DNA from: Pyrrhosoma nymphula
Lineage: Eukaryota > Arthropoda > Insecta > Odonata > Coenagrionidae
Length of the DNA stretch: 64,000 bases
Direction of reading: 5' to 3'
NCBI GenBank assembly: GCA_963573305.1
Contig: OY754337.1
Coordinates: forward strand, 47,319,164 to 47,383,163
Positions 22,577 to 34,639 of this stretch are shown piece by piece (position 1 is the first letter of the stretch; each line of letters begins with the position of its first letter). The translations under genes and the position numbers were made by a program. The notes beneath the pieces are model-generated. The model saw only the letters and a list, made by a program, of their open reading frames with translations, had not been told where the DNA came from and did not search any database.

Positions 22577-23078
22577 CTGTGGCGGATACATATGGGGGGC
22601 GCGCGCCCCCACCCCCTTGCGGGGCCGCCCGCATTGCCGCCCGCGCCGCCCCCTCCAGTCAGCCCGCACGCTATTCGTTCGTTTCTTTCGTCAGTCGACT
22701 CTGAGTCGAGTTATCGAGTAGTTGTACTTTCTTATGTAGCACGCGCTCGCGTCCGCATCATCGTATTTTATACGTTTCTGTCTGGCACATAGATAGCTAA
22801 CCTACGCGAAAAGTCGCGGCCATTCTAGTGATCTCGATACGTTATTCTGTCTGGCATTTGTTCGAGAAAAGTCGCGAATATTCTACTGTTTGTATTTGTT
22901 CACACTCCTTAAAAGTCTGGAAGCGAACATTCTGGCACCGAATGTTCTCGAAACAACCGAGCTACATATATAAGAGAAGCAGAGTCGCTGCCAGGCAGTC
23001 AGTTTGAAAGCTACAATCGTCGCGATAACTTGCGCCCCCCCCCCCCCCCCCCTTGAGTTTTTTCTGTATCCGCCACTG
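22577..23078. mobile_element. hAT-type non-autonomous element, 502 bp, 8-bp TSD
   Basis: The ends are CTGTGGCGGATACA and its reverse complement with one change (TGTATCCGCCACTG). They are flanked by perfect 8-bp direct repeats, GTTTGTGC, at 22569-22576 and 23079-23086. CAGTGGCGGAT-type termini with 8-bp duplications are typical of hAT MITEs. GC-rich runs of C or G lie just inside both ends. No transposase. The interior is unusual: it contains an arthropod-style heat-shock promoter (separate entry). Confidence 0.85.
22861..23003 (+). promoter_or_regulatory. Heat-shock-type promoter: two HSE arrays, TATA box, initiator
   Basis: Heat-shock factor binds arrays of nGAAn pentamers in alternating orientation every 5 bp. 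A proximal array has GAA/TTC blocks starting at 22920, 22925, 22930, 22940, 22945 and 22950, all in one 5-bp register (one pentamer off consensus). A distal array has blocks at 22861, 22866, 22876 and 22881, again in register. TATATAAG follows at 22967-22974, and CAGTC/TCAGTT initiator-like words at 22996-23004, about 30 bp downstream. The layout matches Hsp70-type promoters of insects. No heat-shock protein coding sequence follows in the window. Confidence 0.7.
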
Positions 23079-23394
23079 GTTTGTGCTCGTTCATCTGCAT
23101 CATGGATCCGTAATTCCTGGCGATGTCTCATTGCGCAGTATTTGGGTTCAATAATAGTGATAATAGTCTGTGGCATCGAGAGGAGAAGCTGCGTTTTTTT
23201 TCGATTTCCTGCCGACAGTTGAGTGCGAGCGAAGTGGATACATGCATGCCAGCGGCGATACCGTTTTAATGCTGAATACGGTAATATCATTTGTTTTATT
23301 GTGTTAATTTAATTTGATATTATTTATAACATGATACATAAATAAGAAATAATTTTCTTTATCATAACTTGTGAGAAATTTTATTTCCACCGAC

Positions 23395-23860
23395 GTGGTT
23401 AGGGACAGATGAGACATTGAGTGGTAGACTTTCTTAAGAGATCGTGTATTCTTAGCGGCTCAACATATAGAAATTGGACGCTAATTTTTTTAATCGTAGC
23501 AACATAAACCGACGTGTTTCGGCAGGTTCCCTTTGGCCTGCGTCTCGATACACAAGGATGGAATTCCAAAATTATGATTTAGATGCGGCCTTCTTTTTCT
23601 TGTAGGCTTGTAGCCTGTTCTTTACAGATTCATATTCTTAATGTACATTCTTTCCACATCTACCAAGTTCGTCCAGTATATCTTATTACTTCTGTTCACT
23701 CATCCCTCGAAGTATCGTCTATTCTGTTGTATTCCATTCAGTTTATGTGGTCACTTCACATTTTTCTTCGCTCTATGGCTCATGTGTTCATTGGTGTTGT
23801 TTTGCATTCCTCTATTATATTGGTATTACCTATTACCAGTGAAAAATGTGGTCCGTTTCA
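23395..23860. repeat. Dispersed repeat D, copy 2
   Basis: Second copy of the 19.67-20.25 kb repeat, starting TTAGGGACAGATGAGACATT. It breaks off at about 23835 into the tail of repeat R. Confidence 0.65.
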
Positions 23861-24320
23861 TATTGTGCTCGATAGCAGCGAGCTTATTCCTCGTGTGGGT
23901 TTCGTAGTCAAGGCCCGCGGGCGGAGACGGGATGGGGGGTGGAGGTGGAGGGGCGGCTCAAGGCGTATCACACCAGAGCATCATGCTCTTTGGTTCAACA
24001 GGTCGTTTATCGTAAACCTATTCAATTCGAAGACTTGAGCGAGAACACCGATTGCCCTCGCGTGCATCTGACTGACGACCAATCGACGATAAGGCGACGC
24101 GAGTGTGAGGTAGGCAAGCCATGAGCCTCTTCAGCTGTTTTGCTGGTGTGAAGAAGCAAATCACCGAATACCTTCTACGTGAGTGGATGTCACGTAGTGT
24201 CTGTTCTTGGTTAAAAGATATAAATGGCATTTATGTTTTTAAGAACTAGCGTTTAAATTGTTACTTAGCAACTGAGTGGAATAGCGTTTATGTTGCCAGT
24301 TACGCAATTTTGAAATTTCC
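23840..24320. repeat. Duplicated block, copy 2
   Basis: Colinear with 21541-22070, beginning in the R tail (TTCCTCGTGTGGGTTTCG) and ending near GTTTATGTTGCCAGTTACGC. Non-coding. Confidence 0.7.
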
Positions 24321-24329
24321 CGTGCCTAA

Positions 24330-25760
24330 CTTATTTCTGTCTGTGTTTTCATACAATTTTAAATTTTTCCGAGTATTATTTATTCCTGCCTAACTTTCTT
24401 CGACATTTCTTTAAAAATTCCGCGCCGTCTGACAGGTCTTCCGTGAGTTTTTTCTTAATTCTTCGCGTATTATTTAAATCTGTCAAAATTTAATTATACT
24501 CGGAATATTTAAAAATTGCCAAGGAAAACCTGACGGGAAATCCTCGACAATCTTAAAATATTCCGCAACTTATTAAATTCAAACGGGATTTCTTAGAAAA
24601 TTATTAAATATTGCGGGTATTGTAGTATTCGACGGGATATCCTCGACAATGTTTAAATGTTCTACGCCTAAATTATTTGTTACTGGATACAGTAGCGTAG
24701 CCAGGAATTTCGTTCGGGAGGTGGGGTCCAAAACCAGGGAAACATTTTTGAAAAACAGGGCGAACTAAAAAGTAGACAGTCCACAGTCGAAACTCGGCCA
24801 GCTACACAAACACCGCCATTACACTACCCGAGCGGCCGAGCCCAAACGTATCGTTTGATAATTTATTATTTAAACAAAAGGATAAACCTTTTTTAACAAC
24901 GGTATGAAAATTTATTATTTGTAGACTTTCCCCTGCTCTAAGCTTAATTTATTTTTTATATCTCTTAATATTTCGGGGGGGGTCCGGACCCCCCCCCTCG
25001 CTACGCTACTGACTGGATATCTTAGACATTTAGCGATATTCAGAGTATTTTTAAACTCAGACCAGATATTTTCGACAAGGTTTACATTTTCGCAACGTAT
25101 TTCATTCTGACGAGATTTGATTGTCATATATTAAATATTCCGTGTATTATTTAATTCTGACGCCATTTCCTCGATAAATTCAAAATATTCATCGTTTTCA
25201 TTGATTCATACAGGCTTTTCTCGACAATTTTTTAATATTCCGCGTATTATTTTATTCTTAAGTATTTTCGTCAACATTAAATATTCCGCATATTATTTTA
25301 TTAAGACGGGACTTATCTTAATAATTTTTAAACATTCCGAGGATAGTTTGATAATCTCATGATTTTCTCAACAAATTTTAAAATATTCTGCGTGTTACTT
25401 AAATCTGATAGGTTTTTCTACACAATTCCTAAATGTTTGGAGTATAAATAAATTATGACAGGTTTCCTTGACATTGTTTACGTATTCCGCCTATTGTTTA
25501 ATTCTGATGTAATTTTCTCGATAAACTGTAAATATTCAAGGTATTTTTTCAATCCAACGAGATATCTTACCCAATTTTTAAATATATCGCATAATAAGCT
25601 ATTCTGACAGCTTTTCCTTGACAATTTTTAAATATTCCGAGTATAATTTCATTCAGACAGTTTTTCCTGGATTTTTTTTATAATTTCCTCGTATTATTTA
25701 ATTCTGACGAGATATCATTGGATCTTTCAATTTTCCGTGCCTTAATTTGCCGAATAGCTG
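24330..25760. repeat. Degenerate minisatellite, ~50-60 bp period
   Basis: About twenty diverged units with the core words AATATTCCGCGTATTATTTA, ATTCTGACGGGAT and TTCCTCGACAATTTTTAAA in constant order and orientation. Spacing between successive ATTCCG words is mostly about 50-60 bp. Divergence between units is high, so the array is old. It is interrupted by a hAT-type MITE. Confidence 0.75.
24690..25011. mobile_element. hAT-type MITE, 322 bp, 8-bp TSD
   Basis: Ends CAGTAGCGTAGC... and ...GCTACGCTACTG are perfect inverted repeats, flanked by the perfect 8-bp direct repeat ACTGGATA at 24682-24689 and 25012-25019. G-rich and C-rich runs lie inside the ends. Non-coding. It was inserted into the older minisatellite. 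Confidence 0.9.
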
Positions 25761-25995
25761 CTAATTTGCAAATAGTAACTAATGTAATAGTTGTTGTCAA
25801 ACGACTACAATTCGCTTTGCCTTCTCAATGACCATCAAAAAAGCAAAATGTCAAGTGCTTTAAGTGTGCGGATTAAATGTGAAAAAACCATGCATTTCAC
25901 AATATGCTCACGAGGGGGGCAACCGAAAAATATATTTGCAATGGCAGAAGTCGGTAGGACTAACAATATTATATATGGGAAAGCACATGAATAAA
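25755..25995 (+). repeat. Left arm of a long inverted repeat pair
   Basis: Contains GCCTTCTCAATGACCATCAA and GGATTAAATGTGAAAAA, repeated in reverse complement at 29250-29485. About 75-80% alike by eye over roughly 220 bp. The arms could be termini of a 3.7-kb element or two opposed copies of a dispersed repeat. Confidence 0.65.
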
Positions 25996-28900
25996 ATTTT
26001 CAACTGTATTTTAATACACAAAAATATATTTGATTGTACGATGTGATGTGGTGGTGGTACCATTTTTTAATCTTCAACCCAAAGTTTTGAAGCCGTTTAA
26101 TAACAGCCGTTAGGCGTACGGCTGTTAGATAAATAAAACACGTGTGGAACCACATTAAAAACGTTGATGTGGAAGCCTACTTTAAATATCTTTCTCGACT
26201 TGACCCTTTCTTCAGGCGCTCGGTCGGAAATACATAGCTAGCTGCGAAATGCTTTTCTCACATTAATTTTCAATTCTTTGTTTTCGGCGATTAGTCCATG
26301 AAATCAGGTTTACCTCGCGTGTGGGTTAGTGATGCGTTTTAAAACTGACTACTCCATGAATTCCAGCGTATCAATTTTTATCTTAAAAAAATTGGTATAG
26401 CCGTTGCATAAGTTCCTTTGCTCAGGAGGGGAGGTAGATTTGGAGGGAGGTAAAGCAGGGGGACGGAAGGGGAAAGGCGGAGGCAACGAGAGAAAGGGAG
26501 AGGGTTAGGCAGGGGTATCAAACTACTTCGTGCAATAGGCAAGAGGCACTCTCACGCTTGACTAATTGGCAAGTGGTTAAATCCACCATCGCCAGGACAT
26601 GACCTAGGACCCTTATCTTTCATTGATGCTTAGCTAAGGCAATGAATAATACCATTTGAAATATGGCATTAAGCCTTGGAACCTGACAAGTAATAAGAGA
26701 GAGAACGAAGCTAGCACAGAATTACTAGACCAAGATTATCAATTTTACCCAGCCAAGTGTCAACAGTACTTATTAAAATTACTCCAAAGAAATAGTTTGA
26801 AATCATCCTAAAACAAGACACGCACTAACATTGAACGCAATTTGCTAGTGCAACTTAATTGAATTGCCGTTTAATTTACTAGCTGCTGCCATTTACGATG
26901 ATTAAATAATAATATACAATGGTCCTGTTTTTATGGCAAGCCATTGTGAGAAACAAATATTTTCGAAGTATATACATGGCATTGTCTTACTTCCTCTTAA
27001 TTCATTTAATGTATAGGTTTTTGTAATTTTCCACTGGTAGAAATTGAAACTGACTTAAATCTGAATTCTTGTTGCCCATCGAGAAACAAAAGTACATTTA
27101 TTTATCTATTTTTCATCTAAAAACCCTTCCTAAGCTTTAACTGTCCAGCTGGTCATAGCTCAATGCAGGTGTTTTTACCTATTCATATTCAGTGTCAAGG
27201 TCCTTTTACATCAGGTACTGCAACAAAAAACAATGGACAATCGCACTCATGGATGCCTTTGGAAGTGAAAATCCTACGCAGTCGGGATATGAACCCCTTA
27301 CCCAATTATACTCAGGAAATGACTTTACCCCACTGCAACCAAATGGAATTGGATGACGTCCACTTGAGCATTGCATGACGGTGTTATTTTGTGATGACGT
27401 AAATTCCTCTGAGAATGGTAGAGCGCAGGAGAACACTTATTTGGGTAGGAGAAGTGAGAGACACTCTCATTTGACAAGCTGTAGTCATATCTTCGTAGCC
27501 ATAGTAGAAGAATAATGGAGGTACCATTAGAACAGAGCGGAGGTCTAATGCAGTATAAACTAAGAATCTTTGAATGCCAAATGTTGACTGTTGGGAAGTT
27601 AAACCCTTCGTAGCATGGCTCAACTGGCATCAAGTATAAAAAAATATCATCGAATGGAATGAAGCTCACTTGAAAAAGGTAATACTAGCAAGGCACTTCG
27701 AAAGCCGTTCGATTAACAATCAAACTCTAAAGACGTACTCTAAAATTCATGTTATAAATATTCTACAAACACCAGGAAAAATGGTAATTACCTGAGTCTT
27801 AAATAGTTCGTGGATAGATCAATCTTCTCTTTCGCACTGATTAAAGTACAAGCGTGGATATTACTAACCCAAATTCGTTAACCACGTACCACAAAGGAAC
27901 TTGTCCCGCTCTGGATTGCGATGGAAGTGATGACAGGGTGTAAAACGGGTAGATGATCCACATCCAAAATAAACGCATTTTCTCCTGGCATAGTGTTAAC
28001 ACTATACAACAGAACCATACTCAGAATTTAAAGCTCGAGTTGATGTATTTGCTGGAAGTAAGAGCACCGGTAGAGTACAAATTTCGCACGCTCAATTCAA
28101 TGAGCTTTTCACGGCACAATACCTACTCTACACTACTGGCTTACTTTAAGTGACTTCCCTTACGGCTTACATTAAATGTGGTATTCTCTTTACACATGCA
28201 CTGTAAGGGAGCCTTAAATCGACTGCAGTGCACGATTCTGCAACCAGAATATCCACCTCGTGGAGTTCGATTTACTCCGATAGCTCGTCGCCAGTCTGAG
28301 GCTTCATCGGGAGTATTGTTCGTACAATTGCGGGCTGCAGTCCCGTCATTACATTTATAACTAGATGTGCCCAGCATGCGTTGCAATCTCACTTTTTCTC
28401 ACTAGGCAGGCACTTATATACAAAGCAGACATGTTCAAAATAAATTATGAACAATGATTTTTTTGTCTATTCGCAAAATTAAATACTCTATATTGAAGTC
28501 CCCATACATTTCCATCTTTTTGATGGCTTAGCCCACAAATCTTTTCAGGGTTCAAAATCGGTCCCTAAATAAATTTAATATTACTTAGTTCAAATAATTC
28601 GTCGTACCTACGCAGGAATTCATATGGAACAAATGATGGCATGAGTTTCTATTCCATTCCCAAGGTGCGGTTGCCAAGTAAATAAAATATTCTAATATTG
28701 AAGTATCGCAAAGATTTCAGATTTTCGATCTTAAAAATCCAATTTTAGGGAAAAGCGAAGCATACACGAAAAATCGAATGCAAGAATTCAAAACCTTGTT
28801 TTGTAAGTGATCTTATAATAAGTATTTAATATCCAAAAGCAAAAAAAGAGACCACTGCACCAAATATTATTCTACGTACAAATAAATTACGTTACTTTTA

Positions 28901-29249
28901 ACACAAATTATGTCTCACTGATACGATTCTGGTGCACGTGATTGAGCAACTCGTAAACTATCTGCTTCGAGGCGTGCTTCTTTTTCCTCACTTGTTTGAG
29001 AAGCTCACATGCCACCACTCATTTGTTGAATCCATTCTTGTTTTACCATATGTACAATTGATTTAATAATTCACAAATATTCAAAGGCGTGCGCACAACT
29101 ACTCACATAAGTTTCCCCAGTGCATGTTCCAATGCCTCTTTTTTCTTTCTAAGTAGGCACATATATGTAAAGCAGACACATTAACATGTGCAAAATATAT
29201 GAAAGACAATGATATTTTGTGTACTAAATTAAAGTTGAAAAAATGTATT
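25996..29249. other. Region between the inverted arms, no recognisable gene
   Basis: Short open frames only. A 10-bp hairpin TAACAGCCGT/ACGGCTGTTA lies at 26101-26127, and a purine-rich tract at about 26415-26520. A minus-strand frame at 28141-28392 (83 codons, seven Cys) has no family I recognise. No transposase motif was found. Confidence 0.4.
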
Positions 29250-29485
29250 CAAGTGCTTTGGGATATACGTAATTTTTAGTCTAACCGACCTCTGCAAAAA
29301 CAAATAAATTTTTCGGTTGTCCCACTTGTGAGCATACTTTGAAAAGCATTGATTTTCCACATTTAATCCACACACTTAAAGCGATTGACCTTTAACTTGT
29401 TGATCGTCATTGAGAAGGCAAGGCGAACGGGGAACTAAATTCGTTTGGCTACAACTATCAAATTAGTTACTGAACCTGGCCTTTA
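29250..29485 (-). repeat. Right arm of the long inverted repeat pair
   Basis: Reverse-complement partner of 25755-25995 (for example GTCATTGAGAAGGCAAGGCG). Nothing coding. Confidence 0.65.
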
Positions 29486-30409
29486 AATGGTGCAGTAGTG
29501 AATAGCCATTCATGAAATCGCTATTAAATGGATATTTACGCCTTTTTTCCAAGGAAATTTCTATTGTTGAAAAAGAAGAAAAATTGATGAATTTCGAGAT
29601 AAAAACGCATTAATCTGACAAAAAAGAAGCATATAAGAAAATTGAATGAAAGAAATAAAAACAGAATTATTTTATGCGCTCTATGATACAATTTTCCATC
29701 CAATATCTTGAGTGTAAGTAATTTAAAAAAGCAATTAAAGAAAAACCTCTACCGAATTCAATGCTTTTCTCATGGGAGTAAATATTAACAGTATAGAGGT
29801 AAGAACAATCCCCAACAATTGTCATTTTTATAATTCAGAAAGCTTTACGGGCACGCGCACAACAGCTCACCAAAGTTTCATCGCAATCGGATGATTGGTA
29901 TTGGAGTCCATAAAAAACGAACAGTCGAACATTCTATTTTATGTATAAAACATATACCACCTCTCGCATATTGTCGTTGAACTCTCTACAATGGGACCTG
30001 ACATCGTAAAAAACATCTCTCCGCGGTTTCAAGAGATCACTGTGTGGGCTCGCTTAGCCTATGAGCCTTCCAACTGCCCTCGCGGGGTTCTCTTTACAGC
30101 AGGGCTTCTAAATCAGAGAGAAATTTTTCCTGGTGGGAATCCTGGAAGGTATCCAAACGAAATGTATTAGTATTATATTTGAAGAAAAATATATTCGAGC
30201 AGAGTGTAAGAGGTGATATACATTTATTTTTTTCGCATCTACATACTTGTGAAAGCTTGTACATATCAACAATTTCTGTTGTTTTCTCTGTCCTTGCGGG
30301 AAGATATTTTTCCGAATGTGACCTCATAGGCTGGGTCGGATAAATTTATTACAACTATGATGAAATATAATTTCACCCAAAAGGTCTCACTTTTAGTTCT
30401 TTCCTTTTT
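29486..30409. other. Non-coding stretch
   Basis: AT-rich, no open frame with recognisable content, no repeat seen. Confidence 0.35.
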
Positions 30410-30790
30410 CTCAGGGAGTCCTAGTTGGAAAAGGAAAATCTGAAATTAATGCAACATTACGGCCAGCGGAATGTTCCATTGGAGCCATAAACATTTCATC
30501 ATGTTGATGAAGTCTATTCGGGTTCTCCACCGGGTCACAATGCATGTCTGCCAAAGTTTCGATGTAGGAGTCGTCCATCGTCCAACATTGCAGCATGCTT
30601 ATGGTGAGTCTGATCATGAGTGATGGTAGTGCTTTGTTTATCTGGCTTTTATTGGTTCTGCATTGCATTTCTGACTTGTTCCTAATTCGTTCCTGTAACG
30701 CGTGTTATAAGCAATTATATTGGTTCTACATTTAGGAGCCACACAACAATGCGCTCCCAAGGACTACCTCCTTACATGTAGTAGTATACA
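30410..30790 (-). repeat. Retroelement-like relic, copy 1 of 3
   Basis: Shares GGAATGTTCCATTGGAGCCAT, preceded by a GCAACATTACGGCCAGC stretch, with 62880-63190 and 63470-63810. A minus-strand frame of 85 codons is open here. Its PMEHSAGRNVAL segment matches PMEHSDGRSVAL at 63.5 kb, suggesting a once-coding minus-strand sequence. An integrase-like fragment beside the 63-kb copies makes a retroelement polyprotein plausible, but the family is not certain. Confidence 0.45.
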
Positions 30791-32483
30791 ATGTCCCATT
30801 GATCTTATTATATGTAGTTCAACCGTGGTTTATTTGCTTCCTTTACATGAGCTCTGCCTAATTTCTTGAATCTAACGTTTCCTCAACTGGCAAATAAGCT
30901 TTCGTAGAACGTTTCCTGCATTGTCGTCCAGGATGACTTCAATTAAGAATCGAATATTGTGCTGCTTTTTATCGTGGTAATTCATAAAAATTAGAAGTCT
31001 ATTCACTAACCGCTCTGGAATTTATTTTTGACAATGGTGTCAGCAACTCGTAGTCATTTTCAAGGTAGATAATCAGTTACTGATACAATGGTCAGGAATT
31101 AAAATTGGATAATGATTATGTTATTGGTTTTATCGTTATTGCTCAGTTCCACTATTGAGTCCGGAGTAAGTTTATTCCATTTCTACCATGTTTGAATTTC
31201 CATTTTTCGAGAACTATGGAAACTCCAGTTGAATTGTGCTGGTGAATGTTTACAAATAAAATAACACAATCGTATTCCAGTTTCACGGTTGCAGATGCCC
31301 CATGCATATTCCCGCGTTTAACAATCAGGGTTCCGAAGCTCATAAACTTTCATTACCATATTCAAAACACTCAATCAGTTATTCACATCAATTTCATAGC
31401 TCTCCATGCTCTAATTGTTAAGATGGGCCTCTCCGAAGAGGTTGCGAGGAATTTCAGCATATATTGATGAAACTATGTTTTCGATCCTAAAAATACCTAG
31501 TATCAAAATCCGCTACTGACAATGTCCCGCCCTCTCAAGTTAAGGTTTTTATTATTAATATTAATAAAACGTCAAGGTGGTTGATGTGACTTTTTTACGT
31601 ACAGATTTGCATGAAACATTTCATGCGTGCATATTAGGGACATCTAAGTATAGATAAAAGAAAAAAATGTATTCGACCAAATTAGTATTTTTTTGCAATG
31701 ATGAACTATCCAACTTTTGTTACAGCATTTTGTATAACTGGATCTCATACATTGCTATAAACCTTAAGTAAAAATTCCTTCAGTCTTTCCGAATCACGGA
31801 TATTTACTTTACCATAGTTGACCGAAAATTCAGTGGCGTTTGAGATTGAGGGTAGAGCATGCCATGTTGGAAGTAAGAGGCCTGACGTTACAACTTCTCT
31901 TCTCCGTCTCGGCCACCCATGTTTAACTAGCGCATAATCGTATGTTGGCATTCGTTGCAAATCTGCTCCTGCTGACTTCTTATTGACAATATTCAGTAGC
32001 CTGTATCATACGATTTTCAAACGATGCACACTTTTTAAGTAGGTAATTAATTTTTTGCATGATCCTATTTTTGATTGTTCTGTTGACTAATACAGATTAT
32101 ACATGAAGGAAAGGGTCCTCAGCAGAATTATTTCTTTGGTATATCGCCTCAGATTTGTTCACTAGAATGCTTCATAATTAGTTTAAAGACATAGTTTTAT
32201 TGAAATCCAGTTCAGTATTCAAAGATGTTTAACTTCTATAGATAAAGTGAATCTCATTTTGATATAAACGTTGGCAAATTGTAATTTTAATTTTTCATTG
32301 CATTTTGAAATGAGGAAATAACTTTAAAATAATAGTGATGGCAGAAAAAATACATGAAATGGCTGATATAGTGCTTTCAGACTGGTGGAGGTTGCCAGAG
32401 TAAATCTTATATCCATACACTTCATCGGCATGTAGAAGTTGTTGTAATCTCATCTTCATTGATTACACATATTTGAAACATAG
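30791..32483. other. No recognisable gene
   Basis: Short frames without domains. Nothing I can define on either strand. Confidence 0.35.
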
Positions 32484-32491
32484 CGTATCTG

Positions 32492-34259
32492 TAGAGATCC
32501 GTGAAATTCGCGAGACGCGATATCGTGAAATAACTTGAAATAATGTGAAATAATGCAAAATCAGTAAATAAAACGAAATTGCACTTTTCTCGCGAATTTT
32601 ACGTGAATAGCGAAAAAATTGCAAATGTAATGAGTCAAAATCGATTTAAAGCCTAGGCCTTCATTGTTCGACGCTGCTGAAGTCCATTTGCGCTATCTTA
32701 TTATGATCCAAAGGCCAATAACTTGCTTTTTCGCGCGCATATCGCATTCCCGTAATATATTTCGCGCACTGAACTATATTGTAATCTCCATTCCTTCCTC
32801 AGGTTTAACAAAAGAAAAATGTACTAAAATTTTAATAATTCAAGTTTCACATAAACAAAACCTCACGCATTAATTTTATAATCTACCGCGATGCACTACT
32901 TTTTGGACATATTAAAAGATCGGTTGTGGTGAGCTCTGCTTACCAGAACGGTGCCATATCTTTGCGCCTTCGTCGCTGCCATTCCCCCTTCGACGTGATA
33001 TCTCCGCCAGCATTTGCCGTTAAATTAGCCGTAGACTCTCTCTTCGATTCCCATTTATCAATCCTCACATTCTCGTAAATAACGACGCACTTTCTCTCCT
33101 GAAGAATTGGATATTCTGAATCCATGATGCGCTGAAAGAAATTTAACAAAAATAACACAGCCACGGAACAGTGGAAATATAAGCTCACACGCCCGGAACG
33201 CGTCGATGCGGAGTAGTAATTCACCGTAATGCAGTAGACATCTTCATTGAATAACTTGTCGCAGGAAAACCACATTGGATGCGTTTCACATGAAAGCGGA
33301 CGATCCGCGCTCCACACTACGCGCACGGACTACTAAAAATTAAATTACTAGGCTAAAGCGGTTTAATTTTAAAAGAATATTGTAATGCGGAGATGTCGTT
33401 CTCTTCATATAAAACAATAAAGAGCACAAATGAAATATTTTGGCCGTTACGGGATAAAGAAGATGACCGTTTGGCTGTTCTCCTAGTTTTTCGCGTGTTT
33501 TTCTACATTCTTTTGACCGTAGAACCAAAACATTTACATTTAGACACTTTTAAATGAATGCATTTTATAGTCAAATAAACAAGGAGTAAAACAATATATT
33601 ACACGCCTCTATGGAACTCTGGCGGAAATTCATGCAAATGCTTAAAGTTCAGCATTCTACCTTTTTTGCGCCGATAGTAAGTTCCATTGGCACAATTGGC
33701 AGCAATGGAAGTTTTACATGAACGCGGATCGTCCGCGTCCATGCGAAACGGGCCTATTTTTCTAGCGGACGGATCGTCGGATATTGGGCGTTCCACTGTA
33801 CTTCAATGCAAAAAAATCATTTCAACACACCCCCAGGTCAAGTTTTGTTGTTTCCGATTGTGTTTAGTTATGCGTGCTTCTTTCACTGCTTTTCTTGACC
33901 GATTGCGATTGGCAACAGCTGTAATCAATACTAAACTATTTTTTTGCATATATTTGCTACCTACCTTCCCTTGGCACCTTTTATTGCTCATTCTATAATA
34001 TAACATAATTTGAACCATTTCGTTCATTTGGTTTTAACAGACATTTAGTACAATCAACATTTTATTAAATATGTTATGTATAATGCTTAATAAAAGTATA
34101 TCCATATACAAAACATGTACCAAAAAATAATGAAACACCTATAAATGTGCAAAAAAAAGTTAAATTATAATGACACCGCCAAGATATTCTATAACACCGA
34201 AGTCGGATAGTTTTAAAACGAATTTTTGCAAAAAGTAAAACTACTTTCACGGATCTCTA
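32492..34259. mobile_element. hAT-type element, 1,768 bp, 8-bp TSD, non-autonomous
   Basis: Perfect 15-bp terminal inverted repeats, TAGAGATCCGTGAAA and its complement, flanked by perfect 8-bp direct repeats CGTATCTG at 32484-32491 and 34260-34267. No hAT transposase or BED finger is recognisable inside. The interior holds a direct repeat at about 33280-33315 and 33705-33740 centred on GCGGACGATCCGC/GCGGATCGTCCGC. Frames of 60-128 codons inside have no known domain. Confidence 0.85.
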
Positions 34260-34639
34260 CGTATCTGCCATATTTATTGCGACACTCTCTCATTTTCTGG
34301 TTTCCCAACATTAGCCATTACAGGGTTGCCAACACTACATTTGCTTTCTTTTTTAAATCAGCACAATAAATCCAACTCATTATTTTAGATTACAGTAAAA
34401 TAAACTTTTTCTGATAGGAGTACAACTTACATTGATCAAATTTATGCCTTAACATATAAATCACATTTTACTTCCCCATAATATACTCTTCATGCCACAA
34501 GGGCTTGTGTGATTCATTTCTTATCTTTATATCTTTTTGGCCATGAATTGCCTTGTGTTCCTGAAGTTGTATCAAGTTCATTCTCAAATGATTTCTTTGG
34601 ACTTGCTATTTGATCACCAGTTACACTTCTCTTTCACGT
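34260..34639. other. Flank of the hAT element
   Basis: No gene. CAGGGTTGCCAACACT at 34321-34336 resembles a hAT-type terminus but no partner was found. Confidence 0.35.

Noticed and set aside
23028..23056. C-homopolymer as a feature in its own right
   Set aside because: It is the internal edge of the hAT-type element's terminus, where such runs are usual. Runs of G at 24975, 53727, 54732 and 61446 are similarly parts of repeats.
28141..28392. Cys-containing small secreted protein
   Set aside because: The frame begins without a signal peptide, the Cys spacing fits no family I know, and there is no splice or promoter context.
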